DNA of 64,000 nucleotides, from contig JADJBC010000005.1 in NCBI GenBank assembly GCA_016703945.1, forward strand, positions 62,001 through 126,000, written 5' to 3'. Under the pieces are notes generated by a model that was not told the DNA's origin, did no database searches, and saw nothing but the letters and a program-made list of their open reading frames with translations. The position numbers and the translations under genes are program-made. Below are positions 42,200-50,225 of this stretch, in pieces; within the stretch, counting starts at the first letter, position 1, and every line of letters begins with the position of its first letter. The stretch comes from Candidatus Aalborgicola danicus (GTDB taxonomy: Bacteria > Pseudomonadota > Gammaproteobacteria > Burkholderiales > Burkholderiaceae_C).

Positions 42200-43492
42200 A
42201 TGAAAACACTGATCAAGGGCGGTCGGGTCATCGATCCCGCTAGCGGCTATGATGAAAAAGCTGACCTAGCCCTCGTGGATACTGCGGTAGTAGCTATTAA
42301 AAATATAGCGCCTGATTTTCACCCCGACACCACCATTGACGCCACCGGCTGCATCGTGATGCCCGGTCTGGTCGATCTGGCGGTGCGCCTGCGCGAGCCG
42401 GGGCATGAGCACGAAGGCATGCTGGCCTCGGAAATGGCCGCGGCTGTGGCCGGCGGCGTCACCAGCGTGGTTTGCCCGCCGGACACCGAGCCGGTGCTGG
42501 ACGAAGCCGGCCTGGTTGAGATGTTGCGCCACCGTGCCGAGATGCTGAAGTTGGCGCGCCTGTTCCCGCTGGGCGCCTTGACCCGCAACCTGGAGGGCGA
42601 GGTGCTGACCGAAATGCTGCACCTGACGCAGGCCGGTTGTGTGGGTTTCAGCCAGGCCGAAGTTGCGATGGCCAACACCCAAGCCTTGCTGCGCGCTCTG
42701 CAATACGCCAGCACCTTTGGCTATACCGTGTGGCTGCGTCCGCAAGAGTTGTACCTGGGCAAGGGTGTGGCAGCCAGTGGCCCGCTGGCAACCCGCATGG
42801 GTCTGTCCGGCATTCCGGTGGCGGCTGAAACCATTGCCCTGCACACCATTTTCGAGCTGGTGCGATCCACGCAGGCGCGTGTGCACCTGTGCCGTCTCAG
42901 CAGCGCCGCGGGTGTGGCGTTGGTGCGCCAAGCCAAGGCCGAGGGACTGCCGATTACCTGCGACGTCAGCATCAACTCACTGCACCTGACCGATGTGGAC
43001 ATGGGTTACTTCGATAGCCGCATGCGCCTGAATCCGCCACTGCGCCAGCAGCGCGACCGCGACGCGCTGCGCGCCGGCCTGGTCGACGGCACGATTGACG
43101 CCCTGGTGTCTGACCACACGCCGGTGGACGAAGACGCCAAGGCGCTGCCGTTTGCTGAAGCCGAACCCGGCGCCACCGGGCTGGAACTGCTGCTCAGCCT
43201 GACCCTGAAATGGGCACAGCAAAGTGACGTGCCCCTGGCCAAGGCCCTGGGCGTGGTCACCAGCCAGAGCGCCGCCGTGGTGGGCTCGGCATCGGGTGCC
43301 ATGCCGGGGGGCGCGGGACGCCTGGTCGTCGGGGGTGTGGCGGACATTTGTGTGTTCGACCCGCAAGCTGCTTGGGTGGTGGAACCATCGGCCTTGCGCA
43401 GCCAGGGCCACCATACGCCCTTTGGCGGCTACGAGCTGCCAGGGCGTGTGCGGGCTACCTTGGTCGGTGGACACCTTGCCTACCAGGCCTAA
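42200..43492 (+). CDS. pyrX: Dihydroorotase-like protein PyrC' (probably non-catalytic ATCase partner)
   Basis: A 430-residue amidohydrolase-fold protein in the pyrB-pyrC' operon. The metal-binding HxH of active dihydroorotases (D-x-H-x-H-x-R) is replaced by DLAVRLREPG, so both histidines are lost (Ala61, Arg63). The late Asp motif survives as SDHTPVDEDA. This matches the known non-catalytic PyrC' (PyrX) of Pseudomonas that is needed to assemble PyrB. A true dihydroorotase is expected elsewhere. Residues 23-37 (LALVDTAVVAIKNIA) are encoded by a copy of the 45-bp dispersed element. Confidence 0.9.
   Translation: MKTLIKGGRVIDPASGYDEKADLALVDTAVVAIKNIAPDFHPDTTIDATGCIVMPGLVDLAVRLREPGHEHEGMLASEMAAAVAGGVTSVVCPPDTEPVLDEAGLVEMLRHRAEMLKLARLFPLGALTRNLEGEVLTEMLHLTQAGCVGFSQAEVAMANTQALLRALQYASTFGYTVWLRPQELYLGKGVAASGPLATRMGLSGIPVAAETIALHTIFELVRSTQARVHLCRLSSAAGVALVRQAKAEGLPITCDVSINSLHLTDVDMGYFDSRMRLNPPLRQQRDRDALRAGLVDGTIDALVSDHTPVDEDAKALPFAEAEPGATGLELLLSLTLKWAQQSDVPLAKALGVVTSQSAAVVGSASGAMPGGAGRLVVGGVADICVFDPQAAWVVEPSALRSQGHHTPFGGYELPGRVRATLVGGHLAYQA
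42266..42310 (+). repeat. 45-bp dispersed element, copy 5 (inside pyrC', in frame)
   Basis: It begins CTAGCCCTCGTGGATACTGC and ends AGCTATTAAAAATATAGCG. It is in frame 0 of pyrC', encoding residues 23-37, and uses the ATA Ile codon, which is rare in this GC-rich DNA. Compared with other PyrC' proteins as I recall them, the segment replaces rather than lengthens the region. Confidence 0.75.
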
Positions 43493-43537
43493 AAGCTGGG
43501 CCAACATGCACTGCCACGCTGCGGCGCGTTTTAAACC

Positions 43538-44272
43538 ATGAACCGCCTGCGCGCTGGCTGGCGCCTGTTGCGCGTGGTGCTGCACATTCTGGGCGGCGTG
43601 TGGACCATCTGGACCGTGTTTCCGCGCCTGGCCCCCGACCAAAGGCATACACGCGTTCAGGCCTGGGCCCTCGAAATGCTTGCGTACTTAGCTATTAAAT
43701 TGGTAGTAAAAGGGAGCCCGCCCGCGAATGGCCCGATGCTGCTGGTGGCCAACCATATCTCTTGGGTAGACATTGTGGTCATGCACGCCGCCCGCCATTG
43801 CCGTTTTGTGTCCAAGGACGAAATTGCGCGTTGGCCAGTGGTGTCGACACTGGCCAATGCGGCCGACACGCTGTACATCACCCGCGAATCGCGGCGCGAC
43901 GCCATGCGTGTGGTGCACCAGATGGCCCAGTGCCTGCGCGACGGCGATGTGTTGGCCATCTTTCCCGAAGGCACGACCGGCGACGGTTCAACACTTTTAC
44001 CCTTTCACGCCAACCTGTTGCAGGCCGCCATATCGGCCCATGCGCCGGTGCAGCCGGTGGCGTTGCAGTTTGCCGATGCCACCACGGGGCACATCAGCTT
44101 TGCCCCGTGTTACGTGGGAGATGACACGTTGTGGCAGTCATTGTGGCGCACGCTGTGTGCTGACAATGTGCAAGCAGTGGTGCAGTTTGGAACGCCGGAG
44201 TTGGCACAGGGGCGTGAGCGGCGTGCCTGGTCGGCTGACCTGCGTGAAACGATTGCTGCGTTGCGGGGTTAG
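43538..44272 (+). CDS. Lysophospholipid (1-acyl-glycerol-3-phosphate) acyltransferase-like protein
   Basis: A 244-residue PlsC-type acyltransferase. One N-terminal hydrophobic helix is followed by the catalytic NHxxxxD motif as NHISWVDI (about 72-79) and the glycerol-phosphate block FPEGTTGDGS. It probably acylates lysophosphatidic acid or a lipid A-like acceptor; the specific substrate is unknown. Residues 43-57 are encoded by a copy of the 45-bp element, just before the catalytic domain. The 3' end overlaps convergent fbpC by 4 bp. Confidence 0.9.
   Translation: MNRLRAGWRLLRVVLHILGGVWTIWTVFPRLAPDQRHTRVQAWALEMLAYLAIKLVVKGSPPANGPMLLVANHISWVDIVVMHAARHCRFVSKDEIARWPVVSTLANAADTLYITRESRRDAMRVVHQMAQCLRDGDVLAIFPEGTTGDGSTLLPFHANLLQAAISAHAPVQPVALQFADATTGHISFAPCYVGDDTLWQSLWRTLCADNVQAVVQFGTPELAQGRERRAWSADLRETIAALRG
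43664..43708 (+). repeat. 45-bp dispersed element, copy 6 (inside acyltransferase, in frame)
   Basis: GCCCTCG at element positions 4-10, TGCG at 18-21, and AGCTATTAAATTGGTAGTA at the end. It is in frame 0, encoding residues 43-57 (WALEMLAYLAIKLVV). The first three bases differ from consensus. Confidence 0.6.
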
Positions 44273-45336
44273 CCTTCGCGCTTGAACGTCACCACGTGGT
44301 CCACCTCTGCCCGGATGCCGATCCACTCGCCCAGGCGGTGGTCGTGGTGGCTGGGCACGTGGGCCTGCACGATCTGGCCGCCTGCCAGGCGCAAGGTGTA
44401 GAGGAATTCCGAGCCGCGAAACGCCTTGCGCAGGATCTCGGCTTTGACCGGCGCTTCGTCGTCATGCACGATATCGTCGGCACGCAGCAGCACGTCACAT
44501 TCACCCGAAGCGTAGGCTGAGGGCAGCGGGCACTCGGCGATGTTGCTCAGTTCGCCCAGCGCGGTTTGCACCACGGTCTGGCCATCCACTGCGACCAGCG
44601 TGGCCGGGGCAAACACGCCATGACCAATAAACTCTGCGACAAAACGGGTGGCTGGGCGGTGGTAGAGCGAATAAGCGTCGTCCCACTGGTGCAGCGCGCC
44701 TTCGTGCATGACGCCAATCATGTCGCCAATGGCAAAGGCTTCGAGCTGGTCATGGGTCACAAACAGCGCCGTCGCGCCAGCGGCTTTCAAAATGCCGCGC
44801 ACCTCGTGCGCCAGGCGCTCGCGCAGGTCCACATCCAGGTTGGAAAAGGGCTCATCCAGCAACAACAATTGGGGCTGCGGAGCCAATGCCCGGGCTAACG
44901 CGACGCGTTGTTGCTGGCCGCCAGACAGTTCATGCGGAAACCGCGTCTGGGTCTCCGACAGGCCCACCCATTCCAGCACTTCCGCAACACGCGCATCACG
45001 CTGCCCCCGAGGCCAATCGTGGATGCCAAAGGCGACGTTATGCCCCACATCCAGATGCGGAAACAAAGCGTAGTCCTGAAACACCATGCCGATACGGCGT
45101 TTTTCGGCGGGCACATGGGTTTTGCCGCTGCTCACGGTGTGCCCACCAAGCTTGATCAACCCACCACTCGCAGCCTCCAGGCCGGCGACGGCCCGCAGCA
45201 AAGTCGTTTTACCGCAGCCCGAGGGGCCGATCAAAACGCCAATGTCACCGGCGCGCAAAGAAAACGATACGTCCCGCACGGCGGCGTTGTTGTTGCCAGG
45301 GTAATGGACCTGCAATTGGGACAACTGAAGAAACAT
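44269..45336 (-). CDS. fbpC: Iron(III)-type ABC transporter ATP-binding protein (FbpC-like)
   Basis: A 355-residue ABC ATPase of the FbpC/PotA type. Walker A is GPSGCGKTT, the Q-loop is VFQDYALFPH, the signature is LSGGQQQRVALARAL, and Walker B is LLLLDEPFSNLD with the His switch FVTHDQ. A TOBE-like C-terminal domain follows. It is divergent from the two-domain permease gene at 45390, separated by 53 bp with a Fur-like site. No periplasmic FbpA gene is in the window. Polyamine or sulfate specificity cannot be excluded; the Fur-like site and the permease type favour ferric iron. Confidence 0.88.
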   Translation of the reverse strand: MFLQLSQLQVHYPGNNNAAVRDVSFSLRAGDIGVLIGPSGCGKTTLLRAVAGLEAASGGLIKLGGHTVSSGKTHVPAEKRRIGMVFQDYALFPHLDVGHNVAFGIHDWPRGQRDARVAEVLEWVGLSETQTRFPHELSGGQQQRVALARALAPQPQLLLLDEPFSNLDVDLRERLAHEVRGILKAAGATALFVTHDQLEAFAIGDMIGVMHEGALHQWDDAYSLYHRPATRFVAEFIGHGVFAPATLVAVDGQTVVQTALGELSNIAECPLPSAYASGECDVLLRADDIVHDDEAPVKAEILRKAFRGSEFLYTLRLAGGQIVQAHVPSHHDHRLGEWIGIRAEVDHVVTFKREG

Positions 45337-45346
45337 GACGGCGATT

Positions 45347-45365
45347 TTAGATGATTACAATTCTC
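45347..45365. promoter_or_regulatory. Fur-like box in the fbpC/fbpB intergenic region
   Basis: The minus-strand reading GAGAATTGTAATCAT (45351-45365) matches 12 of 15 bases of the Fur motif GATAATGATAATCAT; the remaining 4 positions of the 19-mer fit poorly. It lies between two divergent iron-transport-like genes, where a single Fur site could control both. Confidence 0.45.
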
Positions 45366-45389
45366 ATTTAGCCAAGGCCGCAGGCCGCC

Positions 45390-47042
45390 ATGTCCAAGCC
45401 GTACTTTCACCTGTCCCCCTCTCGCTGGATACTGCTGCTTCTGGTAGGCGTTCTGATGTCACCAGTGTTGGCGGTCTTGGGCTCCTGGCTGCCAGTGGGA
45501 GATGCTTCCGGGGTGGCCATGGGCATCTTGCGTGAGATGGCCCATACCGTGCTGCCGGATTACCTGTGGACGACCCTGCAACTGTGTCTGATGGTCACTT
45601 TGGGAGTTGCCAGCGTCGGTTTGTCGACGGCCGTTGCCGTAACGCTGTTTGAATTTCCCGGCCGGCGCGTATTAGAGTGGGCTTTGTTACTGCCGCTGGC
45701 CATGCCTGCCTATGTGGTGGCGTATGCCTATACCGATTTCCTTCAGTTCAGCGGGCCCCTGCAATCCGCTCTGCGTGGTGCGTTCGCGACCGAAGGCCGT
45801 ATGTTCCCCGAGGTGCGCAACGTGGCTGGCGCGGCATGGGTGTTCACGTTTGCGCTGTATCCCTACGTGTATCTGCTGGCGCGCACGGCCCTGGGTGAAC
45901 GCACGGCACACCTGATGGAGGCGGCACGGCTGATGGGTGCACCCTTGCGCCGACGCATGCGCGAAGTGGCGCTGCCCATGGCGCGCCCGGCGGTGGCCGC
46001 AGGCGTAGCGCTGGCCCTGATGGAAACGCTGGCCGATTTTGGTGTGTCCAGCTATTTTGGCATTCAGACCTTCACCGCAGGCATCTACAAAGCGTGGTTG
46101 GCCATGGACAACCGTGTGGCCGCCGCGCAATTGGCCACCATGTTGCTGGTCTTGGTGGCGCTGCTGCTGGGTTTGGAACATCGGGCGCAACACCGCATGC
46201 GTTTTGCCGTCACCAAGGGTATGCGCGCCGGTTCAACCGATGCGATGGCGGTACGGCTGCGTGGCTGGACGGGTTATTGGGTCGGGTTGTTGTGTGCCGT
46301 TCCCATCATGATGGGTTTTGTGCTGCCGGTGCTATTTATGTTGCGGCCCATGACGGCGGACTGGGCGGTCCTGCCCTGGGCACGCTTCGGCGAGTGGGCT
46401 TTTAACAGTGTGCGTTTAGGCGTGATCACCGCCGCATTGGCGGTCGCCGTGGCGTTGGCGCTGGCGTTTACCGTGCGGCGCAGTCCGAGCCGACCGGTGC
46501 GTGTGGCCGTTCAATTGGCCGGCTTGGGTTATGCCATCCCTGGCGCGGTGGTGGTGGTGGGGTTGTTATTGCCGGTGGGCTGGCTACAGGCCTGGGCTCC
46601 GCAAACCCAGGCGGCTTACTGGGTGACTGCCACTTCGCTTGGTATTGTCTGGGCCTATCTGGTGCGCTTCTGTGCCGTCGCCCTGCAGTCGCTGCAAAGT
46701 GGTTATGCACGTCTGCCCCAAAGTCTGGATGACTCGGCGCGCATGCTCGGTACCAGCGCCGGCCAGACCTTGGTTCGTGTGCATTGGCCCTTGTTGCGAC
46801 GCTCGGTGGCCGCCGCGGGTCTGTTGGTATTTGTGGATGTCATGAAGGAATTGCCAGCCACGCTGGTGCTGCGCCCCTTCAACAGCGACACCCTGGCCGT
46901 CGTGGCCTACCAGCTGGCGCGGGATGAACGCCTGGGCGAGGCCGCCTTGCCCTGCCTGGCTTTGGTGCTGGTAGGCTTGGTTCCGGTCATCCTGTTGAGC
47001 CGCACGCTGCGTGTTTCCACCGCCCGCAAAGACCGAGGCTAA
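45390..47042 (+). CDS. fbpB: Iron(III)-type ABC transporter permease (FbpB-like)
   Basis: A 550-residue fused permease with about 12 transmembrane helices in two homologous halves. Each has a BPD-transport EAA loop: EAARLMGAPLRRRMREVALPMARPA and, in the second half, DDSARMLGTSAGQTLVRVHWPLLRR. This tandem arrangement is characteristic of FbpB/SfuB. It pairs with divergent fbpC. The binding protein is missing from this locus. Confidence 0.9.
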   Translation: MSKPYFHLSPSRWILLLLVGVLMSPVLAVLGSWLPVGDASGVAMGILREMAHTVLPDYLWTTLQLCLMVTLGVASVGLSTAVAVTLFEFPGRRVLEWALLLPLAMPAYVVAYAYTDFLQFSGPLQSALRGAFATEGRMFPEVRNVAGAAWVFTFALYPYVYLLARTALGERTAHLMEAARLMGAPLRRRMREVALPMARPAVAAGVALALMETLADFGVSSYFGIQTFTAGIYKAWLAMDNRVAAAQLATMLLVLVALLLGLEHRAQHRMRFAVTKGMRAGSTDAMAVRLRGWTGYWVGLLCAVPIMMGFVLPVLFMLRPMTADWAVLPWARFGEWAFNSVRLGVITAALAVAVALALAFTVRRSPSRPVRVAVQLAGLGYAIPGAVVVVGLLLPVGWLQAWAPQTQAAYWVTATSLGIVWAYLVRFCAVALQSLQSGYARLPQSLDDSARMLGTSAGQTLVRVHWPLLRRSVAAAGLLVFVDVMKELPATLVLRPFNSDTLAVVAYQLARDERLGEAALPCLALVLVGLVPVILLSRTLRVSTARKDRG

Positions 47043-47345
47043 AGCGGCCCCCGCTGCACTGAAGCGCACAGCCAGCGGTTAGGAACTATGGGCTTTGACC
47101 AACGACTCTTCAGCTTCACGGACTGAAAACTTGTCATACGGCAGTCACATTATTGATGTGGCTCAAGGAAGCTTCAATGATCAAGACCATGGGCTTGCCT
47201 TATGCTGCAGTGCAGCGTACAGTTTTGTCCATAGTGGATTTGTGCCAAGAGTCGGTGATCGCCTTGACCACTGCACAGCGGGTCCGGAGTTCGGTAGCGC
47301 GGGTCCCATGAAGTTCAGCAATCTGCAATTCAAGAAGGAAAAGCC
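47043..47345. other. 303-bp gene-free stretch upstream of the hemerythrin gene
   Basis: No convincing gene. A 96-codon frame (47095-47385) runs into the hemerythrin gene in another frame and has no recognisable product. The stretch contains a candidate FNR box (47153-47166) and is probably the regulatory region of the hemerythrin gene. Its length is unusual for this compact DNA. Confidence 0.6.
47153..47166. promoter_or_regulatory. Candidate FNR/Anr/Dnr box upstream of the hemerythrin gene
   Basis: TTGATGTGGCTCAA matches TTGAT-N4-ATCAA at 9 of 10 defined bases. It lies 179 bp before the hemerythrin ATG. A possible -10 (TATGCT) at 47201-47206 would put the box centre about 53 bp upstream of the start, slightly off the classical -41.5. 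Confidence 0.45.
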
Positions 47346-47828
47346 ATGTTGGAAGCAACTGAAGTCAAGAAATCCCCTTATGTGATTGAGTGGCGAGACG
47401 GATTCAAGATCGGTGTCCCGCAGGTCGATCAGGAGCACCGCCATCTGTTCACGCTGGTGCGCGCGCTCAATCTGGCATCGGTAGACCAGACGGTGGAAGA
47501 ACTACTGGACTATGTGGTCACGCACTTTTCCAATGAACAGGAAATGATGGAAAAGAGTGGTTATCCGGCATTCGAGCAGCACTTGCGTTTGCACGAGGAG
47601 TTTGCCGCCCAGGTGGCCGACTTTCTGGGCAATGGCGAGGCCTGGACCGAGGACCGCGTGCAGGAACTGCGCCGCTTCCTGAACAAGTGGTTGATTGGCC
47701 ACATCATGACCCACGACCTGCGCTTTGGAAAGTGGCATGCCAGCCACGCTGTAGTTGCTCCACCAGTGATACAACAGACCACTCCCGCCTCGGTCGGTTT
47801 TTTTGCCCGTTTGTTCGGAAGCAAGTAG
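47346..47828 (+). CDS. Bacteriohemerythrin
   Basis: A 160-residue hemerythrin-domain protein, a di-iron O2 (or NO) carrier. The ligand motif pattern is visible: VPQVDQEHRHLF (H-x3), the HFSNEQEMMEKSGYPAFEQH stretch (HxxxE), HLRLHEEF, and WLIGHIMTHDLRFG. AAGAAGGAAAA lies before ATG 47346. The role may be oxygen delivery to respiration or scavenging of O2 or NO under low oxygen, consistent with an FNR-like box upstream. About 30 C-terminal residues are outside the domain. Confidence 0.93.
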   Translation: MLEATEVKKSPYVIEWRDGFKIGVPQVDQEHRHLFTLVRALNLASVDQTVEELLDYVVTHFSNEQEMMEKSGYPAFEQHLRLHEEFAAQVADFLGNGEAWTEDRVQELRRFLNKWLIGHIMTHDLRFGKWHASHAVVAPPVIQQTTPASVGFFARLFGSK

Positions 47829-47840
47829 TAAAAAGTGCCG

Positions 47841-47885
47841 CTAGCCCCCGAGAAATAAGCGCAAGCTGCTATTTATTTGATAGTA
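47841..47885 (+). repeat. 45-bp dispersed element, copy 7
   Basis: It begins CTAGCCCCCGAGAAATAAGC, with GCAAG at element positions 21-25, and ends GCTATTTATTTGATAGTA. It is intergenic, 12 bp after the hemerythrin stop. Confidence 0.7.
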
Positions 47886-47945
47886 ATTGTTTGTTGGGGG
47901 CGTCTGACTGCGCAGCAGCGCTGGCATATTGATCTGGGTAAGCTC

Positions 47946-48020
47946 TGGTCCCGCCAGTAGGAATCGAACCTACATCTAGCACTTAGGAGGCACTCGTTCT
48001 ATCCATTGAACTATGGCGAG
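47946..48020 (-). tRNA. tRNA-Arg (anticodon CCU)
   Basis: A 75-nt cloverleaf on the minus strand with encoded CCA. The acceptor CTCGCCA pairs with TGGCGGG (one T-G pair), the D stem is GTTC/GAAC, the anticodon loop CTCCTAA carries CCT, and the T arm is GTAGG/CCTAC around TTCGATT. The anticodon stem has two G-T pairs, slightly weak but acceptable. It reads the rare AGG codon. Confidence 0.92.
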
Positions 48021-48052
48021 GGGGCAGCGGATTGTAAGGGCGGTCGTTTAGG

Positions 48053-48131
48053 CAGTTGGCGGCACAGCTAAAGATCTATCCCGCAAAGCTCTAATCAGTT
48101 GGGGACAGAGCTGAAGATCTGTCCCGCAAAG
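48053..48131 (+). repeat. Imperfect tandem repeat with internal hairpin (two 36-bp units)
   Basis: The units 48053-48088 and 48096-48131 share about 30 of 36 bases: CAGTTGG, then ACAGCT/AGAGCT, AAGATCT and TCCCGCAAAG. Unit 2 forms GGGACAGA/TCTGTCCC. It fills the space between tRNA-Arg and the VWA gene. A related copy is at 62837-62885. Confidence 0.75.
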
Positions 48132-48134
48132 ACA

Positions 48135-49349
48135 TTATTTTGTCAAATGTCGCATGGCCTCTTCCAGCCCCTTGAGGGTCAGCGGGTACATGCGGTTGTG
48201 CACGATCTGCTGCACCACGGCGATGCTCTGGCGGTACTGCCACACGCCCTGGGGCTCGGGGTTGATCCAGGCGAACTTGGGGAAGGCGTGGATCAGGCGC
48301 TGCAGCCACTCGGCGCCGGCCTCTTCGTTGTTGTATTCCACGCTGCCGCCGGGCTGCAGAATCTCGTAAGGGCTCATGGTGGCATCTCCGACAAAGATCA
48401 GCTTGTAGTCCTTGTTGTACTTGCGGATGATGTCCCAGGTCTCAAACTTCTCGGCAAAACGGCGCCGGTTGTTTTTCCACATGAAGTCGTACACGCAGTT
48501 GTGGAAGTAATAGAACTCCAGGTGCTTGAATTCGGTCTTGGTGGCGCTGAACAGCTCTTCCACGCGCTGGATGTGGTCGTCCATCGTGCCGCCCACGTCC
48601 ATCAGCAGCAACACCTTGACGTTGTTGTGGCGTTCGGGCCGCATCTTGATGTCCAGGTAGCCCGCATTCGCTGCCGTCTTGCTGATGGTTTCATCCAGGT
48701 CCAGCTCGTCTTCGTGGCCTTCGCGGGCGAACTTGCGCAGGCGGCGCAGTGCGACCTTGATGTTGCGCGTGCCCAGCTCTTGTGTGTCGTCGTAGTCCTT
48801 GTAGGCGCGCTGGTCCCAGACCTTGACGGCGCTGCGGTTGCGGCTCTTGTCCTGGCCGATGCGAATGCCTTGCGGGTTGTTGCCATAGGCGCCAAACGGC
48901 GAGGTGCCACCGGTGCCAATCCATTTGGAGCCGCCTTCGTGGCGTTCCTTTTGTTCTTCCAGCCGCTTCTTGAGCGTCTCCATCAGCTCGTCCCAGCCCA
49001 TTTTCTGCAGCTTGGCCAGCTCTTCGGGGCTGAGCATGCCCTCCAGGTTCTTACGCAGCCATTCGGCAGGGATGTCCTTGGTGAAGTCGGCCACCATCTC
49101 CACGCCCTTGAAGTAGGCGGCAAAGGCACGGTCGAACTTGTCGTAGTGCTTTTCGTCCTTGACCAGGGCGGTGCGGCTCAGGTAGTAGAAGTCGTCAATC
49201 TTGTAGCCGGAGGGCTCAGAGTCGTCCTCGGGTGTGGGCGCATTGGGGCCGACCACGCCTTTCTTCAACGCTTCGAGCAGGGTCAGGTATTCCTTGACCG
49301 AGACTGGGAGTTTTGCGGAACGCAGGGTATAGAAAAAGTCGAGCAGCAT
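48135..49349 (-). CDS. VWA domain-containing protein (CoxE-like)
   Basis: A 404-residue protein. The N-terminal helical region is followed by a C-terminal von Willebrand factor A domain. The MIDAS-like site is LLLMDVGGTMDDH (DxGGTM, as in CoxE-type proteins, rather than DxSxS) and a further Asp is in FVGDATMSP. Such proteins pair with MoxR AAA ATPases, and a MoxR gene lies three genes upstream on the same strand. The pair probably acts as a chaperone for metal loading or assembly of another complex; the client is unknown. Stop codon 48135 lies just after a repeat. Confidence 0.9.
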   Translation of the reverse strand: MLLDFFYTLRSAKLPVSVKEYLTLLEALKKGVVGPNAPTPEDDSEPSGYKIDDFYYLSRTALVKDEKHYDKFDRAFAAYFKGVEMVADFTKDIPAEWLRKNLEGMLSPEELAKLQKMGWDELMETLKKRLEEQKERHEGGSKWIGTGGTSPFGAYGNNPQGIRIGQDKSRNRSAVKVWDQRAYKDYDDTQELGTRNIKVALRRLRKFAREGHEDELDLDETISKTAANAGYLDIKMRPERHNNVKVLLLMDVGGTMDDHIQRVEELFSATKTEFKHLEFYYFHNCVYDFMWKNNRRRFAEKFETWDIIRKYNKDYKLIFVGDATMSPYEILQPGGSVEYNNEEAGAEWLQRLIHAFPKFAWINPEPQGVWQYRQSIAVVQQIVHNRMYPLTLKGLEEAMRHLTK

Positions 49350-49367
49350 GGGTGGTGTCTCCTGCGT

Positions 49368-49961
49368 CTAGCGCGGCTTGTCCAGCAGATACAGCAGCTG
49401 CGCCTTGGCCTCGGGCCACTCGCCACTGCGCATGCTGTACATCACCGTGTCGCGTATGGTGCCGTCGCGGCGCAAGGCATGGCCCCGTAACACGCCGTCT
49501 TTCTTGGCACCCAGGCGCTCAATCGCGGCCTGGGAGGCGAAGTTGAAATTGTCGGTGCGCCAGCCCACCACATGGCAGCCCAGGGTTTCAAACGCATGGG
49601 TCAGCAACAGCAGTTTGCAGGTGGTGTTGACGTGGCTGCGCTGGCTGCTTTTGCCATACCAGGTCCAGCCGATTTCCACGCGTTTGAGGGCGGGCACGAT
49701 GTCGTGGTAACTGGTGCAGCCCAATACCTTGTTGCTGCTGCTGTCGATGGCGACAAAGGCAAAACGGTTGCCTGCTTCGCGCATAGTCAGCGCGTTTTCG
49801 ATGTAGCTGCGCGTCTGTTCTGGCTCGGGCACGGAGGTGACGCGGATGTTCCACAACGCACCGTCTGCGGCGGCGGCGCGCAGCCCTTCTTCGTGCGCCA
49901 GCGAGAGGGGTGTCAGGTCGACGCCGCGGGCGGACAGGGTGACGGGTTCTACAAAAGCCAT
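49368..49961 (-). CDS. GNAT family N-acetyltransferase
   Basis: A 197-residue acetyltransferase with the RimJ/RimL-like GNAT fold. Visible parts are VLGCTSYHDI, RVEIGWTWYGKSSQRSHVNT in the acetyl-CoA-binding region, and NFASQAAIERLGAKKDG. ATG 49961 is chosen; the reading frame extends upstream without a better start. It lies between the VWA gene and a small membrane protein gene in a minus-strand run of four genes. It may acetylate a protein N-terminus or a small amine; the substrate is unknown. Confidence 0.88.
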   Translation of the reverse strand: MAFVEPVTLSARGVDLTPLSLAHEEGLRAAAADGALWNIRVTSVPEPEQTRSYIENALTMREAGNRFAFVAIDSSSNKVLGCTSYHDIVPALKRVEIGWTWYGKSSQRSHVNTTCKLLLLTHAFETLGCHVVGWRTDNFNFASQAAIERLGAKKDGVLRGHALRRDGTIRDTVMYSMRSGEWPEAKAQLLYLLDKPR

Positions 49962-49969
49962 GGTGTGGT

Positions 49970-50203
49970 TCAGTCCTTGGAGTCGTTGGCCTTGTCGGCC
50001 TGCGCGGCGCGCCACATGCGGGCCAGCTTGACCCCCAGGCCGGAGCCCAGGCCCACCAGCAGAATGGCGCCCATGCTGGCATTGCCATAACCCGGCGCAA
50101 AAATGTCCAGCCCCAACAGGCTCCCGATCCAGAAGCCCAGCAACGCGCCGCCGACAAAACCAACGGCGTCCGACAGGCCTTCCAGCCACAGTTTGTTTTT
50201 CAT
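49970..50203 (-). CDS. Small glycine-rich membrane protein, 77 aa
   Basis: Two hydrophobic glycine-rich segments (VGFVGGALLGFWIGSLLGL and ASMGAILLVGLGSGLGV) are followed by a charged tail. It ends 8 bp before the acetyltransferase start and follows the MoxR gene closely, so it is likely co-transcribed with both. I do not recognise a named family; the glycine pattern suggests close helix packing. Confidence 0.75.
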   Translation of the reverse strand: MKNKLWLEGLSDAVGFVGGALLGFWIGSLLGLDIFAPGYGNASMGAILLVGLGSGLGVKLARMWRAAQADKANDSKD

Positions 50204-50225
50204 GGTGGTTGTAGTGGCGCAGGGC

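Noticed and set aside
47095..47385. A 96-codon plus-strand frame before the hemerythrin gene
   Set aside because: It runs into the hemerythrin gene in another frame, has no family match and no good ribosome binding site.
47946..48131. tRNA-Arg 3' region as an integration site for a mobile island
   Set aside because: No integrase, no direct repeat of the tRNA 3' end and no island follow; only short hairpin repeats are present.
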